A DNA stretch of 64,000 nucleotides. Origin: Polyangiaceae bacterium (GTDB taxonomy: Bacteria; Myxococcota_A; Polyangia; Polyangiales; Polyangiaceae). The notes beneath the pieces are model-generated. The model searched no databases and had not been told where the DNA came from. It was given only the letters and a program-made list of their open reading frames with translations. The position numbers and the translations under genes were made by a program. The stretch lies in contig JAICQQ010000017.1 in assembly GCA_025937785.1 (NCBI GenBank), positions 1 to 64,000 on the forward strand. The letters run 5' to 3'. Positions 8,942 through 17,032 of this stretch are shown in pieces (the first letter of the stretch is position 1; each line of letters opens with the position of its first letter).

Positions 8942-10765
8942 CTATTTCGCGGCCAAGAGCTTATCACGCAGTCTACCGGTCGCGGAATTGAGGTCTTCCC
9001 GGACGTCATCCAACGCAGCCTTGTACGAGGTCTTGGCGCTCACCGAGGCTTCCGTCGCCGCGATACGCTCTTGTAGCTGGGCGATCTCATCAGCTTTCCC
9101 GCTACGGAGGGTATCTGCCAATCTGGCGACCTGCTCAGCACGCTGGCGAGCATCAACCAACTCGCTGCGTGCCCGCTCAGCTTCCTGCAAAGCAAGCACT
9201 GACTGTTGCTTCGCCGCGTTGGCTTCAAGGAGGTTTGCTTGCGCGATAGCCTCTGTAAGTACGGCGCGACAGCTATCACACGGACTTAGCAGCCTTGCGC
9301 TGACCTTCGCGCGCGCTGCATCGCGCGCGTGAGTGTCAGTGGCGCCCACCAATTCCGCAGCCAACGACTGATCAGGCTCGACTAGCAGCCGCTCGATTGA
9401 GTCCTGTTCTGCTCGCAAAGACCCATACGTTTCGCCACCCTTGAGTTTCAAGAAACGGATTGGCTCAGTTATCTGCGTCAACCACTCCTCCAGCTTGGTG
9501 CGATCCTGAATGCCCAAGGGCCTCGCGAAACTTGGCACCGCCCGGAACGCACGAGCAGCAGCGAAAGCGCGATCGAGCACAATGAACGCGGTATCATGCT
9601 GAGGTGACCGATGCTTCATTTCCGACTGAAAGCACGCCTCAATGGATGTGGATGCCGCTCCATAGTGCGCGTTCCAGTAAGCATCATTCCCTGGACCAAC
9701 GAAGCGCCACGCATTAAGGACGGACGCGTACGCCACGATGTTGTCGCCCTGTTGCAGATCGAACCTGTCGGGAAGCGAGTACGCTCGCCCTAGGACCCGC
9801 ACCCGCTCGAGCATCTTGAACTCCGCTCGCTCCTGTTCGTCTGTAAAGCGCGTGGCGCGAAGCGCCCGCTCAATGCGTTCTGCCTGATCGGCGCGCTTCC
9901 CCAGGTCACAGGACCACGTAACGCCGGCCCAATCCGCCGTCGGTCGAAAGTTCGTGGTTGAAGCGCGAACGATCAGATACGGGAGAATCGCGTAGGTAGT
10001 CTCCGCGGCGTTGACGCCACTCGAGCACAACGTACCCGGATTGTTAGCACACAGTTTGAGCGTGTTTGGTTCCGGAAGCGGCGGCGGGTCGTCGCTCCGC
10101 CGCAGGAAGATGACCGTCGGCGTGCCATCAAGCGGAAATGGGGAAGAGTTGGCCGCGGATCCCGAAAGGCCGACCACAGCAGTTGTAAGAGTTTGCCGGT
10201 CCGACTGATTTGCTTCGTCCGCGATGTTGCCCAGGAGCCGCCCAGCGAGCGCAAGGTACGGATTGCTGCCAGCCAACTCACTCAACGGAACGCCAGCGGA
10301 TATCCGCTGAAGCGTCTGGAACGCATCGGCGTATGCTCCTGCGACGGTTTTTGGAACGGCACGAATTGAGAAGGTCAGCACCGGCTGCATGCTAGACTCA
10401 AAGTTGACGTACTCGCCACGGGCGGCGCCCACGCCGGCCACCGTCATCATGCCGCGACTCTCCAAATCAAGCAGCAGTAGCGGATACTCCGAAGGACCAT
10501 GGCCCGCAGGGATTCCCGCACCTGCGTTCGAAACTGTGACCCCGACCGATAGATACTTGAACCCGTTGGCAACGTCAGCGTACGCAGGCGTGCTGAATGC
10601 ATCGAGGTTAGATGTCACCTCGACGCGAAGATAACCAGTGCTCGGCTTCGCCGAAGTTGACGCACCAACGACGCGCGGGGTCGCCGTGACGAACACTGGC
10701 GTGCAGGATGCCCATGACAGAAGCAGGAGCCCGCCAGTCGCGGTAAAAATTCGATTTGCATTCAT
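8942..10765 (-). CDS. Large predicted lipoprotein with C-terminal coiled coil, function unknown
   Basis: About 607 aa from the ATG at 10765 (a GTG 15 bp upstream is also possible). The N-terminus is a signal peptide ending in a lipobox-like SWASC, with Cys21 as the likely lipidated residue. Trp at the -3 position is unusual, so lipidation is probable rather than certain. The body has no domain I recognise; the early part is beta-rich. Residues from about 510 to the end form a long charged helix (LQEAERARSELVDARQRAE and following), probably a coiled coil. An envelope protein inside defence-type cargo is unusual. It is transcribed towards the six-gene unit, but a 700-bp gap separates them. Confidence 0.65.
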   Translation of the reverse strand: MNANRIFTATGGLLLLSWASCTPVFVTATPRVVGASTSAKPSTGYLRVEVTSNLDAFSTPAYADVANGFKYLSVGVTVSNAGAGIPAGHGPSEYPLLLLDLESRGMMTVAGVGAARGEYVNFESSMQPVLTFSIRAVPKTVAGAYADAFQTLQRISAGVPLSELAGSNPYLALAGRLLGNIADEANQSDRQTLTTAVVGLSGSAANSSPFPLDGTPTVIFLRRSDDPPPLPEPNTLKLCANNPGTLCSSGVNAAETTYAILPYLIVRASTTNFRPTADWAGVTWSCDLGKRADQAERIERALRATRFTDEQERAEFKMLERVRVLGRAYSLPDRFDLQQGDNIVAYASVLNAWRFVGPGNDAYWNAHYGAASTSIEACFQSEMKHRSPQHDTAFIVLDRAFAAARAFRAVPSFARPLGIQDRTKLEEWLTQITEPIRFLKLKGGETYGSLRAEQDSIERLLVEPDQSLAAELVGATDTHARDAARAKVSARLLSPCDSCRAVLTEAIAQANLLEANAAKQQSVLALQEAERARSELVDARQRAEQVARLADTLRSGKADEIAQLQERIAATEASVSAKTSYKAALDDVREDLNSATGRLRDKLLAAK

Positions 10766-11683
10766 GGGGGAACCCAGCACGCCGGTATTGCCAAAAAAGC
10801 GTTGATCATCGCGTTCCTCAACCCCCCGGTTCGTGGGAACAATGCGATACGTACTGATGCTGCGTCAAGTCGCTTCGCTTGCACGGCCTTCGTCGTAGTG
10901 GACAGGCCCGCGCGCCGCGCACCGTCGGAGGATTATCGATGGTTACGTCGCGCAATGTCGTTAGCGACAGTTGAGTTTAGGACCGGCGACTCTCGCCAGG
11001 TTTGTCGTGACCACATGGGTTGGCCGTATTCCTGCGCGTCCTGACGTCGGGACAATGACTGGTAGTAGTCGTGGGTCATCGCCGACACACCGCTTTCCCT
11101 TGCGCAACGTGTCCACTGAAGTTGACACTGGCCACGCCCTGCCGCGGCCGCGTGGTGCTGGAGTTTGGTCGTATGCTTACCACTCCACGTCGGTGTGAGC
11201 ACTCAGGGCCATGGACCATGCGGTTCCTTACACCGGGTGGGTGAGGAACTATCGATCTCAGACTCGACAACTGACGCAACACCCAGTCTCAGGCATCGAA
11301 GGTGACTGCATTTTGTGGCCCGGCGCATCCAGCTTCCGCAGGCCAAAAAACGCTGGGGGTGCTCGTTCTGGTAGCGGACGGCTAGCCCTTATGGAGGTGC
11401 TTGACTGTCGAGGGTTCGCACCGTAGCGTGGTCCAGCGCGATTCTGACCAGTCCCCCCCTCTTCCCGGGCCCCGGCCCTTGCTGTACGGTCTCGCCCGGT
11501 GGATATGTGCCGATGGGCCAGGCTTGATGAGCACCCGCGGAATCTTCCGGGGGCTCCGACGCCCGCGTGGGCAGCGCGTCAGTCTGAAATGAGCCGTGCC
11601 AACCGACCAGCTGACGCGGACTTGGTTGGCCCAGGCAACGTGTCGACGATTCAAGATCCGAGTCCGTCACAGAGAGGGCACCA
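10766..11683. other. Divergent intergenic region between lipoprotein gene and helicase operon
   Basis: About 920 bp without a convincing gene. It must contain the promoters for the minus-strand lipoprotein gene and the plus-strand helicase operon. Visible structure: the palindrome at 11038-11056. A stretch at about 11107-11150 vaguely resembles non-coding text often found at insertion-sequence ends, but no transposase frame or paired inverted repeats accompany it. Confidence 0.5.
11038..11056. promoter_or_regulatory. Second copy of the palindrome, possible operator
   Basis: gtcctga-cg-tcgggac is an inverted repeat with one mismatch, followed by aat. Read on the minus strand it matches the site at 8575-8595 at 17 of 21 positions. 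It lies about 270 bp upstream of the lipoprotein start, much as the other copy lies about 350 bp upstream of the six-gene unit. Confidence 0.35.
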
Positions 11684-14600
11684 GTGACTAGCAAAGGCAT
11701 GGACGTGTTCTCGCTCCGCGACTCGATCGTGAGCGAGTACCGCAAGTTCGCGACGTCGTTCACGACAATCCACGCGGAGGACATCCGCGAGCAGGTCGAA
11801 GCCATCTACGCGCAGGGGCGCTTCTGGCCTGACCCGCTTATCCAGATCAACCCAAGCTACAAGCGCGGGGCGAACCTCGAGACCCTCATCGAAGCGGGAG
11901 CGCTTGATCCTCGAACCGAGGAGATCTTTCGGGCCGACGGGGCGCCGCTGAGCCTCTACAAGCATCAGGAACAGGCTATCGCGCTTGCATCGCAGGGCGA
12001 AAGCTACGTGGTCACAACAGGCACGGGCTCGGGGAAGTCACTCTGTTTCTTCATCCCCATCGTGAGCGCGGTCCTGGCCGAGAAACGAAGTAGCGCCGTG
12101 AAGCGGACGCGCGCGGTCATCATCTATCCGATGAACGCGCTGGCGAACAGTCAGCTTGAAGAGCTCGATAAGTTCGTTGCGAATGTCGAGGGAACTCGGC
12201 CAATCACGTTCGCCCGCTACACCGGGCAGGACGATCGCGAAGAGAGGCAGCGCATTGCGGAGAACCCACCTGACATCTTGCTCACCAATTTCATGATGCT
12301 CGAACTCCTCATGACTCGTCAGGACGAGCTTGACCGCAAGGTGATCGGCAACTGTCAAGATCTGCGCTTCCTTGTGCTCGACGAGCTGCACACATATCGG
12401 GGTCGCCAGGGCGCCGACGTGGCGCTGCTTGTGCGACGGGTGCGCGAGCGCCTTTCTCCCGGAAAGCTTCAATGCATCGGCACGTCCGCAACGATGGCTA
12501 GCGAGGGTACTGCGCGAAACAAGCAGGAGGTCGTCGCCGGAGTCGCGTCAAAGCTATTCTCGACCAAGGTGGATGCGAGCCACGTGATCATCGAAGAGCT
12601 CGAGCGGGTTACCGACAAGTCGAAGCGCGCCGAGACCGTCAAGGCCGCACTAGGCGCCGCCATTGACGCCGGTGTGCCCTCGACCATCACGGACGAAGCG
12701 CTCCGCAAACACCCGCTGGCGATTTGGACCGAAACGCGACTGGGCATCACAACTACTGACGAGAACCCCGCATGGCACCGCGCGCGTCCCCGAACGTTGG
12801 ACGAGGCGGCACGCGAGCTGGCTACGGAAGCGGGCCGTCCGGAGGCCGAGTGCCGAGCCGCACTGCGCACACTGCTGCTTGTTTCAAGTCTGCCCGAGCG
12901 TGATCGGACACAGGACGCCGCGGCTGGAAGCAGGAGCTTTTTCGCATTCAAGTTGCACCAGTTCATCTCGGGCGCAGGCCACGCGTTCGCAACGTTCGAG
13001 CCGCCGGGGAGGCGCTCCGTCACAGTGGAGGGCCAACAGTACTTGCCTGAGGCTCCCGACAAGCGCCTCTACCCTGTTCACTTCTGCCGCGACTGCGGAC
13101 ACGAGTACCATCCCGTGCGGCTGACGGGAAACGCTGGCGCCCGCGTCTTCCTTCCGCGCGACATTGACGATGCGCCTCCGCCGAAGTCAGACGACGATGA
13201 ACCAGAGATTGATGAAGACGGGTCTCCCGACCGGGAGGTTTTCGGCTTCCTGACGCTCCACGCGCAAGACTCCGACTTCACCTTTAGGGACGGTGTTGAC
13301 GACTACCCGGAGACTTGGCTCGATTTCGATGCTGCGGGGAACCCGCGCATCAAGAGCCACTACCGTGCGACTCGTCCCCGCGAGGTGATCGTCGGCCCCG
13401 ATGGTGCGGTGGGCTCCGGTGCGAAGGGCTGGTTCATCCCTGGTCGTTTTCGTTTCTGCCTTCGCTGTGGGGCCACGCACAGTACCTCGGCGCGCGATCG
13501 TACTCGGCTTGCGTCGCTGTCCGCTGAGGGGCGAAGCTCGGCGACGACGGTGCTCGTGTCCAGCGCACTTCGTTGGATGCATGGCGGCGACTCCGGGCTT
13601 CCCGTCCACACTCGGAAACTCCTAGGATTCACCGACAATCGACAGGACGCCGCGCTTCAGTCCGGCCACTTCAATGACTTTCTCTTCGTAAGCCTCATCC
13701 GAGCTGCGTTCTTCGGCGCGCTCGACGTCGCAGGCGACCAGGGCCTCCGCAGCGAGGAACTTGGGGCTGCACAGCAACGCGCCCTTGGGTTCGACAGGCC
13801 AGCAACGGAGCTTCGCGCGGAGTGGCTCCTTGAACCTACGCTCAAGGGTTTCAACCTTCAGGAGGCCGAGAGCGCACTTCGTCAGGTGCTCGCTTATCGG
13901 GTGTGGTTCGACCAGCGTCGTGGCTGGCGTTACACAAACCCGAACCTCGAGCAGCTTGGACTCGTGACCGTCGAATACCTTGGCATCGAAGCGTTGACCT
14001 CAGATGAGGAGCTCTTCACCGCGGCGCCGGACGTCTTGCGCCTTGCATCGCCTGCTGTGCGCAAGGAGGTTTACCTCGAGGTCTTCGACCATCTGCGCAA
14101 GTGGATGGCGATCCGAAGTCACGTGCTAGACCCGACAGTAGTCGAGCAGATGCTCCAGAAGTCTCACAGCCGGCTGCGCCTGCCTTGGGGCTTTGGCAAC
14201 GACGAGAAGCCTCGCGCCGCGCGTTGGCTGCTAATCTCGCCTCCATCACGCAGGAACATTCGATTGCGGGACGAGGACCTGATCGTGCGCGGCGGTTCGC
14301 GGAGTGCGCTGGGGAAGACCATTAAGGCGTCACGCGGCACACGATCGCCTCAGGAACCCGGTGGTCGCAAGCTGTGGGAAGATCCGTCGGCTGTGCGTAC
14401 GCTTAAGTCCAAAGAGCTTGACGAACTCATCCAAGCTTTGCTCAAGGCGGCTTGCACGCACGGGCTGGTCTCCGAGGAGACCACACCATTCGGCCAAACC
14501 GGCTTCCGCCTCAACGACGCCTGTGTGCTCTTCAAGCGTGGCGCACCCACCATCGATGCGAACCACCCGAACGAGAACGCATTCTTCCGAGACTTCTACG

Positions 14601-17032
14601 CGAACCTGGCCGCAACGCTGCGCGAGCCGATCCACCCATTGTTTGGCTTTGAAGCACGCGAGCACACCGCACAAGTCGACGGAGAAAAGCGCGCTGTGCG
14701 CGAGAAGCGTTTTCGGTTCGGCAGTAAGGAGCGGCGGGAGCTTGGGGCCGACGAGAAGCGGCTCCGGGATATCGGCGAGGCCAATCGCTTCCTGCCAGTG
14801 CTCTTCTGCTCGCCGACCATGGAGCTCGGCGTTGACATCTCCGCCCTCAACGCCGTGTACCTACGTAACGTTCCGCCGACGCCCGCGAACTACGCACAGC
14901 GAAGTGGGCGTGCAGGTCGTAGCGGACAGGCTGCGCTGGTGCTCACCTACAGTTCATCGCAGAGCCCACATGATCAGTACTTCTTCCGCAGCCCGAAAGC
15001 CATGGTGCACGGTGAGGTTCGCTCGCCTCTTCTGGACTTGGCGAACCGCGATCTCGTGGAGAGCCACCTTGCTGCCGTATGGCTCGCATGCACGGAGCTG
15101 CCACTCTCCCCATCGATCTCCGAGTTGCTCTTACTCTCCGAGCCGGGCCGCCCCATTAAACAGGAGCTCAAGGAGCCGATGTTGCTTCCGAGTGTTGCGG
15201 AGGAAGCCCAACGGCGGATTCGACGCGTCCTCACCCTCCTCGAGGATGACCTCTCACCTGTACTGGCCCCCTGGTATCCCGGTGCTGACGTATTTGCAGC
15301 GGAGGCTGTTGAGGGTGCGATAGACCGATTTGGAAGGGCCTTCGACCGGTGGCGGTACCTCTTTGCTGCCGCGGAGCAGCAACGTGATACTGCGCGCCGA
15401 ACGATGGACGACTACTCGGCGCCGCAGCAGGAGAAGCGCGCAGCGCAAAGCCGGCATGCGCAGGCAATCGACCAGCTCAACCTGCTCCAGTCGGATGCGC
15501 GCGACTCCAACAGTCCCTCGAGCGACTTCAACACCTACCGCTACCTGGCGACCGAGGGCTTTCTACCCGGGTACAACTTCCCTCGGCTCCCTTTGATGGC
15601 CTACATCCCCGCTACTAACGATGGACGCGGGCGCCAAACCTACCTGCAGCGACCTCGCTTCCTTGCACTGTCTGAGTTCGGTCCGAGGAGCCTCGTCTAC
15701 CATGAGGGACGCGCCTACCGGGTCGTGCGTGCGATGCTCGCACTCAGCCATCAGACGGGAACTACTGCCGATATTCGACTACCTACGAAGACTGTTCGGA
15801 TCTGTAAGGCGTGCGGCGCGGGGCACTGGAACGACGAGGCCTCGATGTGTCATGGGTGTCGGGGACCGCTGGGAGACGCTGAGATCGTCAACCACACGTT
15901 CCGGATCGAGAATGTCTCGACGCTACCGGCGGAGCGTATCACCGCCAATGACGAAGAGCGTCAGCGCCAAGGGTTTGAGCTGCAGACCACCTTCGAGTGG
16001 GCCACACGGGACCAAGCGCCCGACGTGCGTGACGGCGTCGCTCTCGATGACGACGGCGAGATTGGGAAGCTCGCCTACGGACCTGGCGCCACCATCACGC
16101 GCTTGAACAAGGGTCTGCGTAGACGGAAAGACCGCACGAAGCTGGGATTCATGATGGACCCTGTCTCAGGGTATTGGAAGGAGAACCCAGACGAAGGGGC
16201 CGAGGTTGCCGATCCGACGTCTTCGCCGCGCCAGTGGATTGTACCAAGCGTGCAGGACCGGAAGAACGCGCTGCTGTTTCAGCCGAGCGACGCCGAACTA
16301 ACGCAAGAGGCGCTGAGTACCGTGCAACATGGCTTGCTGCGCGGCATTGAGGCCGTGTTTCAGCTCGAGGAAGGCGAAATTCTAGCTGAGCCAATGCCCC
16401 AGCGCGACGCGCGAACGGGCTACTTGTTCTATGAAGCCACGGAAGGCGGTGCTGGCGTGCTCACTCGTCTGGTCGCTGAGCCCGAGCGTCTCGCTGAAGT
16501 GGCGCGCCGAGCCCTCACCATCATGCACTTTGACTTGACCAACGGTCTACCCACAACAGGGTCCGAACTCGTCGACCGGCCTGATGCTGCGTGTGTCGCA
16601 GCCTGCTACAGGTGCGTGATGTCGTACTTCAATCAGCCTGATCATGAGCTCCTCGATCGTCGCAACGAAGAAGCGCGCGAATTGCTACTACGGCTAGCGA
16701 AGGGCAGAACGGTGTTATCCGGCCCACATCGTTCACGTCACCCGTCCGATCGGCCCCAGGTGTCTGGCGGCGATGCGCTCACAAAAGCTTGGCTGGCGTT
16801 CACAGCCGAGCTCGAGCTTCCAGCTCCCGACAAGGATCCGGTGGTCCTCGGTGGTCGCTCGATCCGGTTGGTGTGGCGCAACCACTACGTCGCAGCGTCC
16901 TTTCTCGCCGATGAAGCGACTCGCACGGAGCTAGAAGGTAAGGGCTTCGAAGTCGTAATCCTTGGTGAGGAGCAGACGTCATGGCATGAAGCTACAGCCA
17001 AACTCGCAGGCTTGCTCGGGAGAAGCACATGA
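11684..17032 (+). CDS. DEAD/DEAH-box helicase with C-terminal DUF1998 domain
   Basis: 1782 aa. Walker A GTGSGKS is at about 113-119, DExH box as DELH (VLDELHTYRGRQGADV) at about 231, and helicase motif VI RSGRAGRSGQA at about 1070. Zinc-binding cysteine pairs occur at about 468 (CRDCG), in the middle (CLRCG), and at about 1374-1391 (CKACG...CHGC). The C-terminus is a DUF1998/MZB module (EGGAGVL; CVAACYRCVMSYFNQ at about 1637). DUF1998 helicases of this size are core parts of DISARM (DrmA/DrmB), Druantia (DruE) and Hma-type defence loci. The GTG start at 11684 has agagaggg upstream; the ATG at 11699 is an alternative. The end overlaps the SNF2 gene by 4 bp (ATGA). First gene of the large operon. 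Confidence 0.88.
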   Translation: MTSKGMDVFSLRDSIVSEYRKFATSFTTIHAEDIREQVEAIYAQGRFWPDPLIQINPSYKRGANLETLIEAGALDPRTEEIFRADGAPLSLYKHQEQAIALASQGESYVVTTGTGSGKSLCFFIPIVSAVLAEKRSSAVKRTRAVIIYPMNALANSQLEELDKFVANVEGTRPITFARYTGQDDREERQRIAENPPDILLTNFMMLELLMTRQDELDRKVIGNCQDLRFLVLDELHTYRGRQGADVALLVRRVRERLSPGKLQCIGTSATMASEGTARNKQEVVAGVASKLFSTKVDASHVIIEELERVTDKSKRAETVKAALGAAIDAGVPSTITDEALRKHPLAIWTETRLGITTTDENPAWHRARPRTLDEAARELATEAGRPEAECRAALRTLLLVSSLPERDRTQDAAAGSRSFFAFKLHQFISGAGHAFATFEPPGRRSVTVEGQQYLPEAPDKRLYPVHFCRDCGHEYHPVRLTGNAGARVFLPRDIDDAPPPKSDDDEPEIDEDGSPDREVFGFLTLHAQDSDFTFRDGVDDYPETWLDFDAAGNPRIKSHYRATRPREVIVGPDGAVGSGAKGWFIPGRFRFCLRCGATHSTSARDRTRLASLSAEGRSSATTVLVSSALRWMHGGDSGLPVHTRKLLGFTDNRQDAALQSGHFNDFLFVSLIRAAFFGALDVAGDQGLRSEELGAAQQRALGFDRPATELRAEWLLEPTLKGFNLQEAESALRQVLAYRVWFDQRRGWRYTNPNLEQLGLVTVEYLGIEALTSDEELFTAAPDVLRLASPAVRKEVYLEVFDHLRKWMAIRSHVLDPTVVEQMLQKSHSRLRLPWGFGNDEKPRAARWLLISPPSRRNIRLRDEDLIVRGGSRSALGKTIKASRGTRSPQEPGGRKLWEDPSAVRTLKSKELDELIQALLKAACTHGLVSEETTPFGQTGFRLNDACVLFKRGAPTIDANHPNENAFFRDFYANLAATLREPIHPLFGFEAREHTAQVDGEKRAVREKRFRFGSKERRELGADEKRLRDIGEANRFLPVLFCSPTMELGVDISALNAVYLRNVPPTPANYAQRSGRAGRSGQAALVLTYSSSQSPHDQYFFRSPKAMVHGEVRSPLLDLANRDLVESHLAAVWLACTELPLSPSISELLLLSEPGRPIKQELKEPMLLPSVAEEAQRRIRRVLTLLEDDLSPVLAPWYPGADVFAAEAVEGAIDRFGRAFDRWRYLFAAAEQQRDTARRTMDDYSAPQQEKRAAQSRHAQAIDQLNLLQSDARDSNSPSSDFNTYRYLATEGFLPGYNFPRLPLMAYIPATNDGRGRQTYLQRPRFLALSEFGPRSLVYHEGRAYRVVRAMLALSHQTGTTADIRLPTKTVRICKACGAGHWNDEASMCHGCRGPLGDAEIVNHTFRIENVSTLPAERITANDEERQRQGFELQTTFEWATRDQAPDVRDGVALDDDGEIGKLAYGPGATITRLNKGLRRRKDRTKLGFMMDPVSGYWKENPDEGAEVADPTSSPRQWIVPSVQDRKNALLFQPSDAELTQEALSTVQHGLLRGIEAVFQLEEGEILAEPMPQRDARTGYLFYEATEGGAGVLTRLVAEPERLAEVARRALTIMHFDLTNGLPTTGSELVDRPDAACVAACYRCVMSYFNQPDHELLDRRNEEARELLLRLAKGRTVLSGPHRSRHPSDRPQVSGGDALTKAWLAFTAELELPAPDKDPVVLGGRSIRLVWRNHYVAASFLADEATRTELEGKGFEVVILGEEQTSWHEATAKLAGLLGRST

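Noticed and set aside
8576-9076. Plus-strand open frame of 166 codons in the gap before the lipoprotein gene
   Set aside because: No domain, no ribosome site, and half of it lies opposite the lipoprotein gene.
11107-11200. Possible insertion-sequence end
   Set aside because: The text resembles non-coding DNA often seen near IS21-type ends, but there is no transposase remnant, paired terminal repeat or target duplication.
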